Assembly: GCA_037447655.1 (NCBI GenBank)
Contig: JBBHKE010000477.1
Span: forward strand, 63,250-127,249
Origin: Zygnema cylindricum
Taxonomy: Eukaryota > Streptophyta > Zygnematophyceae > Zygnematales > Zygnemataceae
Length of the DNA: 64,000 bases
Reading direction: 5' to 3'
Below are positions 22,216 through 33,436 of this stretch, one piece after another (position 1 is the stretch's first letter; every line of letters begins with the position of its first letter). Under the pieces are notes generated by a model. The model was given only the letters and a program-made list of their open reading frames with translations, was not told the origin of the DNA and made no database searches. Made by a program: the position numbers and the translations under genes.

Positions 22216-23662
22216 CCGTACTGTACTGTACTGTAGTTAATATTTTGTCTGGAAGTGACTCTGACCTTACGAACAATCCAAGCGTTCACTTGGATCCTGC
22301 AATCGCCAAGGACTTAACGCGGCACAAGGCAATGGCTTCTGGCCGGCCGGTAAATATTAAATAGTGAGGCCGTTCACCTATCACGAGTAGCCAGTAACTG
22401 TACGAATACATATACTGGCAGTAATTTTCTAGCCAATATTACACGAGGGTCGTACCAGTAAATGATTATTATTAGCGTTGAGAATTTATGAATGTTAGGG
22501 TTAATAACACTAATTTAATGCAAGGGAGCGTGGCAATTTATAGTACACGTCAGGAAATAGTCTTGTCAACACTATTTTGTGATTTCTGGCCAAAAACGTC
22601 GCGAACAAATTAGTGTTATCAACTCTACCAATGATTGGCGGTGTAAGATTTCACCTGCGTGTTTTGCTTTGAGTGATTTCAATAAAAAGTCAAAAATATT
22701 ACAAGTGTACGGTGTATTTGTCCAAGCGATCGTCAAACATTTCAACCGTACAGTACAATCTTAAATGTACGATTTGAAAGAGCCTCATCACTATCTCGGT
22801 GTACAAGAAAATAAACTTTCAAACAACCTAACGACAAATCATTAGAAGTGACAGAATATCTTCCGGCAAAAAAAAAAATCGTGGATTCTGGTAGATTTAC
22901 ATCCGCCCTGTCAGAAGTCATTTGGCCTCTACCACGTGTATCGGAACCGTCCATCGTGGCACTTATCCCCGTCATCGAGGTGTACTGTACTGTAGCGATT
23001 TTGCGACTGTAGACGGCCTGTAGCTGTCTAACGGCCGCCTTGAGGACGGTGGAGGACGGCGGTCATCTACGGGCTGGACGGCCGCGGATGCCGAGACCAG
23101 AAAAAAACTAACAGTCAAGTGTTTACTCCTGAGCCCTTGGAGAATCTTTGATAGATTCGAAGTAGAAATAAATACAGAATCTGCACCGCTCTTTTCTAGA
23201 TGGAGGTTCACCCTGAGTCAAGAATCTCGCCAAGCCTGAGTTGAGTTGCCGTGTACGGTAGGTTTACGGCCGTTAAAGTTTTTCAAAATCGACATCGAAA
23301 CTGAAATGCCACGTAGGCATCTCCGTTCTCACGACTTCACTTGGCTCGAAGTGCATTTCCGCGGAACACGGACAGAGAGCGCGCACAAAAATCCAAAATT
23401 CTAGGGAACGACGAAAATGTCGACAACTTGAAATACTCCGGTAAACAACCGACACAAATTGTTCCCTCTAAAAAAAACGTTGCGGTACATTCAATTTCAT
23501 TTTTTTTAGAAAACAGACGGAATAACTTCTTAACCGTAAATCCGATAAATCGACGACATCCATTGGACGTACTTATTTTTGTCGTTTGACAATGGAAAAA
23601 TGAATTTTTTGGATAAAATCTGGCCCACGTCATAGACCGTATCGAAGATCATAGATCAACAG
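22216..23662. other. intergenic with one half-element
   Basis: A right-hand terminus ATGATTGGCGGTGTA ends at 22645. The preceding 180 bases (TTAGCGTTGAGAA, ACACTAATTTAATGC, GTGGCAATTTATAGTACACG) resemble the short elements at 25131-25309 and 25313-25514, but no left terminus was found. The rest to 23662 shows no gene. Confidence 0.55.
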
Positions 23663-23688
23663 TACACCGTGAATCGTTATTAGACTAA

Positions 23689-24396
23689 GGGCGTGTCCCC
23701 ATGTGTTAAAGTAAGGGTTTTTTTCCGTCGTTTACACAAAAAATGGGACTTGCTACTTGAAAATATTACGCCGTACGAAAAATGGGCAAAAACTCAAAGA
23801 CATTTTGCGTCATCTTGGAACTTGAAAGGTACGGCGATTTGGCAGTATTATCATCGTGACCCATGTCCAGCTCATCTTCACACTTGCACTGAAATCAAAT
23901 CGCGACCTGCTTTTAATCAAAATACTAGCCTATTGACGAATAGAAAGCCTGGGTTGCACGCGTCAAAAGTTTTCATTTGTTTATTTGCAGTTGGGAGAAT
24001 ACACGAAAAAAAAATTGTTTGTCCGTTTGCTTATGTTGTCCACTTGTGGGCGTCTACAAATGTAATTTTGTAGACGTAGGCGATTGCTTATGTCCTTCAC
24101 GTGTGGGCGTCAACAAATGACAGTTGGCGTCGACAATTGTCCCAGTATGTCAGGAGCTTTTTGCGGCCTACAAATGTCCGCAGTTTGTTCCGAGATCGTT
24201 GGCGTCTACAAATGTCAGCAGTTTGTTGGCGTCTACAGGTGTCGCAAGTATTGGCGACGTGTACAACTGCCACATATTCAAAATAATGAACGCGCAAGTA
24301 AAGATTGACATAGGCACACTTTGAAAAGTACACCGTAAAATCAGCGCTAAATTCCAAAATAACGCTTCAAAATATCGGTTACATCGGGACACGCCC
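23689..24396. mobile_element. PIF/Harbinger-like non-autonomous element A (708 bp)
   Basis: Starts GGGCGTGTCCC and ends GGGACACGCCC, a perfect 11-bp inverted repeat, flanked by TAA at 23686-23688 and 24397-24399. A 3-bp TAA/TTA target and GG-starting termini are typical of PIF/Harbinger. Inside there are repeats of GGCGTCTACAAATGT and GGCGTCAACAAATG (24045-24240). No transposase was seen. Confidence 0.85.
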
Positions 24397-24399
24397 TAA

Positions 24400-25130
24400 G
24401 GGTCAAGTTCCATCAGTCGAAAAGTGGGGTAGTTTACAGAAATTCGCGACTATCCGTACCAATTCGTACTGCTTATTTTGTTTTTATTCGCGAAACAACA
24501 TTACAAAGAATCTTGCCAATACTCTCCAACGGTCTTGGAGGTAATACTGGCCGCCAGATGTTCATCCGCGAGGCGTTCGCTTCATTTTTCTCTGTAGCTA
24601 CCAACGTACCTGTAAGAGGTGAGTTGGCAGATACATAAAAAATTAATCGTGACATGCTGGACAAATAAGCTACGTGTCACGATGGAAAACCAACGAAAAT
24701 TGACGAAATTTGCACATAGTATATACGTTTCAAAATGCAACTTAAAATTTAAAAAGTAATCTTGAAACGGTCCTTCGTCACGCAATTTCTTTCGTCACAC
24801 TATTTTCGGCAAAGGATTTTCGTCATGTTCGAAAAAACACGAACCCTAAACAATGAGCTGGCGTAAAAGATTGGCGTTTGTAGAAAGTACAAAAAATTTG
24901 TCGTATCATGATTCGGTACGCAGGTACATGGTACGCAATTAAAGATTTGAAGGGAAATTTGTCGATGTGAAGATTTTTAAAAGATTTTAAATATCCGGTC
25001 AAAACCTACGTGGTGCCACTCAATGTATAACATGTGGATTACAGACTCTTCGTGATGGAACATCGACTCAATTAACGCGGCCCGTATAGTTGGCCGTACG
25101 ATTACAAAAACGATTGATGGAACTCGACCC
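24400..25130. mobile_element. PIF/Harbinger-like non-autonomous element B (731 bp)
   Basis: Starts GGGTCAAGTTCCATCA and ends TGATGGAACTCGACCC, flanked by TAA at 24397-24399 and 25131-25133. It touches element A and shares its TAA, so one inserted at the target duplication of the other. It has no coding capacity. Confidence 0.85.
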
Positions 25131-25312
25131 TAAAGAAATTATTAGTGTCAAAAATTAATTAGTGTCATTGATGCTAATTTAGTGCCGGAGACGTGGCAGA
25201 TTATGGTCCACGTCCTTAAATAGTATAATTTATTCTATTTAAGGTATCAATGTCCAAATTTTGGGGCGCCGATATAGAGTACATAAGTCTAATAACGATT
25301 CAAGGTGTACAG

Positions 25313-25514
25313 TACACCTTGGATCGTTATTAGCGTACATAAATTATTAGTGAAAAGAAAAATTTAGCGTCATTCGTTATAATTTAGTGAAAGGAGACGT
25401 GGCACATTATGGTCCACACCCTTAAATAGTGTGATTTATTCCATTTAAGGTATCAATGTCAACATTTTGGGGTGTCGATATAGCATACATAAGCTAATAA
25501 CGATTCACGGTGTA
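25313..25514. mobile_element. TA-flanked inverted-repeat element 6 (202 bp)
   Basis: Termini TACACCTTGGATCGTTATTAG and CTAATAACGATTCACGGTGTA. This is the shortest member of the family here, lacking the GTAC-palindrome core but with TAGTGTGATTTATTCCATTTAA in the middle. It is separated from neighbours by only CAG on each side. Confidence 0.85.
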
Positions 25515-25517
25515 CAG

Positions 25518-26863
25518 TGCACCGCGAATCGTAATTAGAGTAAAGAAAAAATTAGAGTAAAAAAACAAAAAAAGCAATTAGATTTATGAACGATGTAGTT
25601 TATGTGATATAACTTTTTCACATAGGAAGTTTACTCTAATTTATTTTAGTACTCTATATTGGGTTATGTCGGCAATAATTATCCGCGCTAAAATTATGAA
25701 CGCTAAATTACGTAGATGTGCAAAATCTGTCAGTCCGTATAGTTTGACGTCATTATGACGTTAGTATTATTTGTCGCGCTAAATGTTAGTTAACGTTCAC
25801 ACTGACGACGATGTTGTGTTATGCGAACGACTTTTTTTCGATGTGATTGAATTTTTGTTTAGTACGATTTCACGTGCGAGCGTGATTCAATTAAATCATT
25901 ATTTGTACCTTTTTACTTATAAAAGTACAATCTGCACGGTCGGACGTCGTCCGTATTCCACACAATTTAAACGAACTTATATTATAATTTTTCACGCTAA
26001 TTACACCTTACCTTAAATAGTATAATGAAAATTTTAGAATCATTTACTCTAAATTTAGGGCGACCGAATTAGGGTGGACTTCCAATAGCCAAAAAGTGGG
26101 GTTTTTTACCGAAGGCCGTACCCTTTTGTACAAGTTCGTACATAATTTTTTTTTTCAACGAAAACAACAGTACAGAAAATTTTCAAGGTTGTAGGCGTAA
26201 GTTAGGACCGTCGGATTCAATTACACTTTTTATCCGTGACGCCACGTCACCAACCCTACAATTTTCTAAGACTGTGCACAGTGAGGACAGACCTCGAATA
26301 CAAAACGTGTAAAAAAAAGCCGCGTGGAAAAGGTAAAAAGAATCCACGTTGAGCACGCGCGTATGTGCGTACACGTCGCAAGGGCCATGTGCCTTCCGCC
26401 AAGGTGGTTGCGAATCCGCCGAAGTTATCCCGTCACTCTCCCACCATCAAAGTTTGCCGCCGCCTTTTTGTCGTTGCGTTTTTTAATTTTGGGTAATACA
26501 CTTAATGCCCTCTGTACGAGTCATTAATTACCTTCGTTGGTACAAATATTATCTCCACTGGTACAGATATTACCTCCGCTCATACAGATATTGCGTTTTG
26601 ACATTGCATTCGAAGATTCTTTCAAGATTTTAAATATCGAATATTAACCTACGTGTTACCAACCAGAACGAGCCACGCAGGTTTACAAACGCGACCTAAT
26701 GGAAGGCACGCCCTTCAGTCAAATTTTTCGTACAATTACTGGGACGCCTAATGGAAGTCCACCCTTACATTTTTTTACTCTAAATTTTTCTTTACTCTAA
26801 TTACGATCCTTTACTTTTTTTTACTCTAATTTTGTCTTTACTCTAATTACGATTCGCGGTGTA
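25518..26863. mobile_element. TA-flanked inverted-repeat element 7 (close relative of element 1), interrupted
   Basis: Starts TGCACCGCGAATCG (terminal TA mutated to TG) and ends CGATTCGCGGTGTA. Outside the 693-bp nested insertion at 26072-26764 it runs in parallel with element 1, including the same core and the CACGGTCGGACGTCGTCCGT block. Confidence 0.82.
26072..26764. mobile_element. PIF/Harbinger-like non-autonomous element C (693 bp)
   Basis: Starts GGGTGGACTTCCAATAG and ends CTAATGGAAGTCCACCC, flanked by TTA at 26069-26071 and 26765-26767. It is inserted in element 7, whose uninterrupted sister (element 1) lacks it. No transposase. Confidence 0.87.
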
Positions 26864-27062
26864 CTATGTATTTTGGTGAACATTTTCCGTACCATTTTGC
26901 ATAGCGTTCCAAACCTCCAATATGCTAAAATGAAATCGCCACTTAGAAGTGTGACGATTGTATGCGTGGGTAAAACTTGTCACTGTTGTAGACAGACAAC
27001 AAACTTGCGACAATTGGTGACGTCCATAACCGTCTATAAAAATAGCGACTGTTGTAGACATC

Positions 27063-27614
27063 TACACCGCGAATCGTTATTAGTGTAAAAGTTTAATTAG
27101 TGTTGAGAAAAATTATCGTTATTAATGCTAATTAGGAATTTGAAAATTTTCAAAAAAAATGTGTATCCTAGTTTCGGCGTTAATGCTCATTTGGGAGTTG
27201 TGAACAGGGAATAATCGCCGTACAATTGTATACACTAAAATATGTATTATACAAAATATTATAAAATGTACGCCGTCGCAAAATTTAAATAGCTGTACAT
27301 GTCAGACTAATTTACGGCAATTGTGCGACCAGATTGAATCCTTTTTTTTGAGCACACGTTCCTATGCGTGCACGCCTGATTTAATTCATTTTTTTTATTA
27401 TTTTTACTTGAAAATGTACATTTATGTACGGTCTGACATCAACCGTACACCACACTATTTAGATATTATTGTATTTTCGTTCTTTACACTTTTTTGTATT
27501 GTACCTTAATTAACGTAAAGGAAAAATTAAAATCATGTATACTACTAAAATAAAAAGCCAAAATCGCAAGAACCCAAATTAGAGTTAGATACTCTAATAA
27601 CGATTCACGGTGTA
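27063..27614. mobile_element. TA-flanked inverted-repeat element 8 (552 bp)
   Basis: Termini TACACCGCGAATCGTTATTAG and CTAATAACGATTCACGGTGTA. The core ATTTTTACTTGAAAATGTAC and CCGTACACCACACTATTTA is again present. Confidence 0.85.
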
Positions 27615-30600
27615 GTTTTTTGTAACATTGTAGATGTTTAGGGTTTTGTGACATTATGACAACATGCTCATTCGTGACAGCGTCGACGTTACTAAATTCA
27701 AAACTTTCCGCCATGGCTTCCCGATTTTGTTATCGAGTCTTTTCTCACTTGACATGCCATAAACCTACGCCTGAAAGAAGTCAAAGAAAATACTTTTCAA
27801 TTTTTTTGTCATTTCATACTTGTATTGTCCTGTTTCATTCCGATAAGTGCGATAAGAGCGGAAGTGTGAGAGGCGACGACGGAGTAGACTTTTTAAAGGA
27901 CCCACAAATGGACGTAGTGGATTGAGACCCCTACAATAATTTTATCATGCATGGACGTTTTACTATTTGTTTTTTCATTTGATACTTTGACTAAAATGAC
28001 CTCACAAGGTGATTTTGATTAAAAAAAATTGATGATCTCGAATTGCGTGCCCCTGGGTCAAAAAGAGGAAAACGCCGAAATGAGTATAAACAATGACCAA
28101 ATTGGAAGAAATTTGAAGTATTCAAATAACATTTGTTAAATTGTGGTTTTTACATTTTTTCCTTACGGCAAAAAAACATTATATATGTGCGAACTGAATT
28201 TGATAGGAAGACAATGACGTCTATCATTACCTCCCCATCAATATCCTCATATCCGCGTCTTTTTTTCCTCTCTACGAGGGAAAAAGGGAGGGAGGGAAGG
28301 AGTGAGAGAGGAGACAAGAGAGAGGATTAGTGGAGGAACGACAAAGGGGATAAATGAAAGGGGGGGGGAAGGAGAAGATGTGAGAGAAAAAAGGGGGTGT
28401 TGGAATATTGTCTTAATCGGCGAATCAGACACAGTTTGCTTGAAATATGTTATATTTCAATTTATTGCGTCAATTTAGGAATCATTTTGTGTCAAATGTT
28501 GTTTCGTGCGCAGTGGTGCGGCGCACATGCGGTTTCTTTGCTGTTTGGATTTATCTAAAAGGTAACTTATATAGCCTTTCCATGTGTCTTATTCGTTAAT
28601 CATGGCTAAGTAAAGGTCTGATTATGATAAAATCTGTCGTATTTTGGTTATTTGATGAGTTATTGTAAAACTAAACCTAGTGATGTTTTGTTACAAGATT
28701 GTTATAAAAGGTTTAGAAAAAAAAAGACAATGTTTACTTTATATCAGTGAGAAAATATCAAACTATCATATGTGTATTTCATCAAAGTGTTTTGCTTATG
28801 GAGATGCTTTGAGTGTAAGGCAATAGCCACGTAAAAAAACCAGACATTAGTTAGTATCACCATAGTGTGACGTCGGAAATAACTTCGTGACCTATTGTAA
28901 TGTGAGACGTTGGTCGTTCATTCGGGTACGAAACTTTATCACCGTCGAGCTTTTACAATATACAATTATTTTTTCTTGATATGTTATAACACACAATTTT
29001 TTATTTGTTGCCTTCAAAAGTAGGTCACTGTCTACAATTATACCAACGAATTACTTCGAATTTTTGTCAAGCTCGTGTGCATCTTCGGCACATTTGCACT
29101 CCCAAGAGTTCCGGGACCTTGTCCCACCATGTACGGACTTTAGCGTACGGAGAAGGGGGAGGACAACCCGCCGGATCAGAACTTTGTATATTCACCGTGG
29201 AGCACAACGCATTTGAGTTCACCTTAAACGGAGGTCGAATTGCGTAGTTAGTCCGGTGCAAAGGTGGCGACTTCATTACATGGCATCCGTTCTATGTAGC
29301 TCTAGCGGAGGGGTACATTGTGGAACGGCACGCACCCTTTGGGATTGTCCTGTAGATCTTGCTGTTAGCTGTCAGTAGGATGTTAGTTCAGGACCAACAG
29401 ACGGGCAGAGCATTTATGACACTGGGTCAAAGTTAGACGTTTCACGTCAATTCAAAACTTTGTTGCTTACTAGCGTACCATAGAGGGACCTTTGGCTCTC
29501 AATTCAGCCAGAGCCAGTCGCCTAGCTTTTTGCCTTGAGTGTAGTACACCATTTTTTGTCTTATGTCCGTACGATAACAATTGTTGGCCGCTGATTCGTT
29601 TTTAGCAATGCTTTGACTTTGGTAGGTGCAATTAGACAAACTTTGGTTGTATAAGACACTTGGGGCCGAAGGAGACAGGTTGCTTTCTCAGTACTGCCTC
29701 TTGAGAAAACCCCCAGAGAATAGAATCAACCTTTTATGTTGGAGAACTGTTGCATTTTTGTCGTTGACTCTATTTGCCATCTTTGTTTTGGATTGTCTGT
29801 TGTGGTGACCGTAGCTCGGGTGGGTGGTTGGCACTATCCTCTCTTTGGGCGGTTTGGACTTTCGCTGTTAGAAACTTAGAAGAGTCTTGTCGGGTCTGTA
29901 CGGCGGAACCGAGAGGTGAGGGAGACTCATACTTGTCTTCGGGGCCATTGGGAGAGTTTCCTTCTTCTGAGTTTGGTCATCGTTGCACTCTGGGGTATGT
30001 TCGCTCGCTTCACCATTATCATTGACTTCTATCTTTATTTCCATTCTCTGGGGCAAGGTGATATTGTTTAATCTGAAAGAGCCGATTTTTATTGTTTCTA
30101 TATTATGCTGGGAGTTATTTGCGTACTCTTGTGGTCGTCTTTGGTTTTTGTCCGGAGTTCTTGTGGGTCGGATCGGACGACTATCATTTCCTTTCTATTC
30201 TTTGGAAAGTGGTCTGGGGTGTAGCATTTAGTAGGCTTCCGACGGATAATTTGAGGGGGGGTACGGGGTACCTTTTTCTTTTTCACTCAATTCCTCATTA
30301 TTACCTATGCATATCTTTGGGGGGGGGGGGGGGAAGTTAGAGAAGGGCATTGTCACGGGTCCGGGGAATCATCAGCATTTGGGGTAGACGACAGGTTTCT
30401 CATGCACACCTCAGAGGACATCTTACCTAAACCTCACGGCCCCCAAGCACGCTCGACATTTTTTAACTTGAAATATGTTGATGTGTTTTGTGATTTTTTG
30501 TTACCTTAAAATTCGAGAAAGTATAAACATTAATATACAAAAGGGTAAAATGGAAAAAAATATATAGACTACAAGAGTCACAAAAATGTAAGCTAGGTCG

Positions 30601-31430
30601 ATAATAGAAACAAACAGATAAACAGTAACAAAAACACAAAAAATTAAAACAAAAACTACAAAAGATGACTGCGTACAATGAGATAAAACCAATAGTAGGA
30701 GTTTTTTGGTAACCCGAGCAAGCGACAATCCACAACCACATAAATCAAAGATGTGGACCGGGTCTCTTAATGGAAATCTACAGACCCCTTCTGCCATTTA
30801 CCAATTTCCTTTGTCGAATGAAAGTTACTACGTAGGCTAGTTGTAGTTGATGGGCAATTAGTACACGATGACTTCAAAAGGTAGCTTAAAAGCTTTGCGG
30901 AAGACTCGTTGAGCCTTGGACTTAAATATTATGACGGAGGAAGTCGTCATAAGTTTTGTCTTAAGATCCAAAAATATTCCTCACAAATGGGACAGAGTGA
31001 TCGATATGCCTTTGCGAGAGTTTTCTATTTTTTCGTAGTCGTTGCGTCTTAGGCCGCCACATGTGTATGTAATGTCGCTCGAGATAAAATGTTTGTCATA
31101 GTCAGATCGTGAGGACCACGTCACCAAGGATATCTACCAGCACAATGGAGGAAATTCAAGCCCACTCGACGACTTCAAAAACCCTTACATCTAGGGCGAG
31201 AAGGGAGTATATGAAAAACCTCTTTGTTGACGGTGGAGCTTGCATCAATGTCTATGCCAATGATCGAATATCGCACCAAATCATGCGCAATAATATGTTT
31301 CTTACCATGTGAGCAGCGAAATAAATGTGTCCATTCAACATCAATAGGTTGGTATCAAATACAACAGGTGCCCACCATAATTGTTCAAATCGCGCGATTT
31401 TTTCCTTTTTTCCGATTAAAACGTGTAATT
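27615..31430. other. intergenic, no gene supported
   Basis: AT-rich sequence with a G/A-rich stretch at 28280-28400 and a run of 14 G at 30319-30332. Several 60-80 codon frames occur but none has a recognised motif, a plausible splice partner or a homologue elsewhere in the window. Decayed transposon sequence is likely but not shown. Confidence 0.5.
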
Positions 31431-31810
31431 CGTGACTTTTGAATAAATCGGAAAAAAACGCGATGTACTTTCTGTCCGAAAAACTGAACGGCTAATTTAC
31501 AGAAACTGTACGACATTTTACGATTGCTGTACGGTTTTGTACGGTAAATGTACGGAATTTGGCGAAAAGATACGTTGCACTTCGTCGTACTTTCTGTCCG
31601 GTAAACTGAACATAAATTTTACGGAAATGTACGGATTTTTTCAAAAAATGTACGGACTAAATCGAAAAGATACGTAAAATGTACGAAAAATGTACAAACT
31701 GCAGTATATGTGAAATTTATTTTTGTTTACATGTACGGAATAGTACGGATGAAAATTCATTAACGATTTTTACGATTTTTTCAAAAGGTTCAATGCGTTT
31801 GTTACGTATA
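31431..31810. repeat. TGTACGG-rich region
   Basis: TGTACGG or TGTACG(A/G) recurs about every 15-30 bases (for example near 31531, 31540, 31550, 31630, 31650, 31680, 31730), interspersed with AAAAGATACGT. No regular period. It may be the interior of another inverted-repeat element, since the same word occurs in the cores of the elements at 16.8-27.6 kb. Confidence 0.55.
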
Positions 31811-33436
31811 ATTCGTCGTGATTAAATCGTTCGCACTAAACGCCGTGAACAACTATGGTGCCCACTAAAAGCTGAGGGTGCCATTTTTTCATTATTAAGT
31901 GCATATTATATATGCATTTTAAGCACTAAACGTTTTTTTGTAATTATGTGCATATGGCGGCCGCACTGAACGGCAATTTTAATGTATGGTCGAGATGATT
32001 CGTTCTCATCCTTAACCTTACACCTTTAACCTGACACACGATCTGCACTAATCACGTACGATCTGTATCGAATAAACATCAGTTCGAGCGAAAACTCGTA
32101 TAACGCAGTTGTACTTCAAATTTGACACCAGCCACACGTAGTCCTAAGGTTTAAAAATGCGCTCGCGTTATGTTCAGAAAGAGTACGATTAGTCCGCACT
32201 TAATTGTAGTGCACCAGATGAGTGTAATACTGTAATCCCTTTGTCATTTTATGTCCTCCCAATTGCCAAACGACAAGAGCACAAGGGCCCTGTTCCTCGA
32301 CTACGGTCACTTGTAATGTCTACTAAAGTACAGTATCATGCACAGAATCCATCTGTGACTTTGCGCCCTCCCAACTGGCACGCCACGTTCGCAGCGGCTC
32401 CCTACGTTTACAACCTCTTGCTTGCCATGTCAGCTTTTGGTCGACCAAGGTCCTTGCGCCGTTTGCTGATTATAGGATGACGATTCGAATTTGGAAATAA
32501 AAAAGCCGATGTAGACCGTACGCTACACCGACATTATACCGTACCGCAGTTGGCAACTGGTGCGACTGAAGTTCCTGAACAGATCCCGTGTCCGCGAACC
32601 GGCAAGCGAAGCGCTATTTACAAAGTAAATGAGGTTCACATGACATTGCGACAGAGGGCCCCATCTGGTACACGTGGCTAGTTGATATCTTTTCATAACC
32701 GTACTGTATCTATACGATTCTTGTCATTTTATTAGTCATAGTGATTGTACCTTTACTGCACGGAAATATATAGCCGGAAGTCGATCATTTCCATCCTTGG
32801 GCGCCAGCTGGACGCGTCCACGTCGTTATGCTACATGAATATGGATGCCTTGGAAAACATATTCGTATTTGGCCTTTCTCGCCAGTGCTGATTGGTGGAG
32901 AATTTTCGCAGACGACCGATATTCAATTAGATTCAATAGCTGGGCTGCCGTACAGACGGTCTCCGGGCGTTGATGAAGGGAAAGTATATAAAGGAAATTG
33001 GCAATTGTCAGGGGACGTGACGCAGTCGCTTGATCGGTTGGTCCACAGCCTTGGCTTGGAACAAAGGTCAATTGAAAGGCGCTTTTGGAAAAGCCATGGC
33101 CATGGCCATGGCTGCCCTCGTGTGCACCGTGGATGCGTTTAGCTTATCTTTTTCATACATGCTCGATGGCTGATCAGAATTTTGACACGTGGCAGCTTAG
33201 TTGCTGCCCTCGTTTTTTGAAGATGTTCGATATACAATCTTTGTGTTAGGGTTTCGTAGGTGCGCTATGTCTCTCTCTTCTCCAATTCATGCCATTATGT
33301 CCTACTCATTGTTTCATTCTTTTGACATGTATCAATTGAAGACTGTTCTTTTTCCTGGTTTCTTTAAGCCCTTTGTGCATAATGGACGGGAAAATTAGCC
33401 TTAAGTTACTCTTGTAGTTAGGGTTTAGCAGCAACC
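31811..33436. other. intergenic, upstream of the large plus-strand gene
   Basis: No exon recognised. Notable short features are a TATA-like box at 32985 and a CATGGC triplication near 33095-33112. This stretch should contain the promoter and 5' UTR of the gene starting at 33437. Confidence 0.5.
32985..32992 (+). promoter_or_regulatory. possible TATA box of the large plus-strand gene
   Basis: TATATAAA lies about 450 bases upstream of the chosen ATG. It is the best TATA match in the 500 bases before the gene. The transcription start is unknown, so this is a position-based guess. Confidence 0.2.

Larger units (their letters stand above)
23663..25309. mobile_element. TA-flanked inverted-repeat element 5, split by two nested insertions
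   Basis: Left terminus TACACCGTGAATCGTTATTAG at 23663, right terminus CTAATAACGATTCAAGGTGTA ending at 25309. Between them lie two complete Harbinger-like elements (23689-24396 and 24400-25130). The remaining host sequence is about 200 bp and closely matches element 6. Confidence 0.8.
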
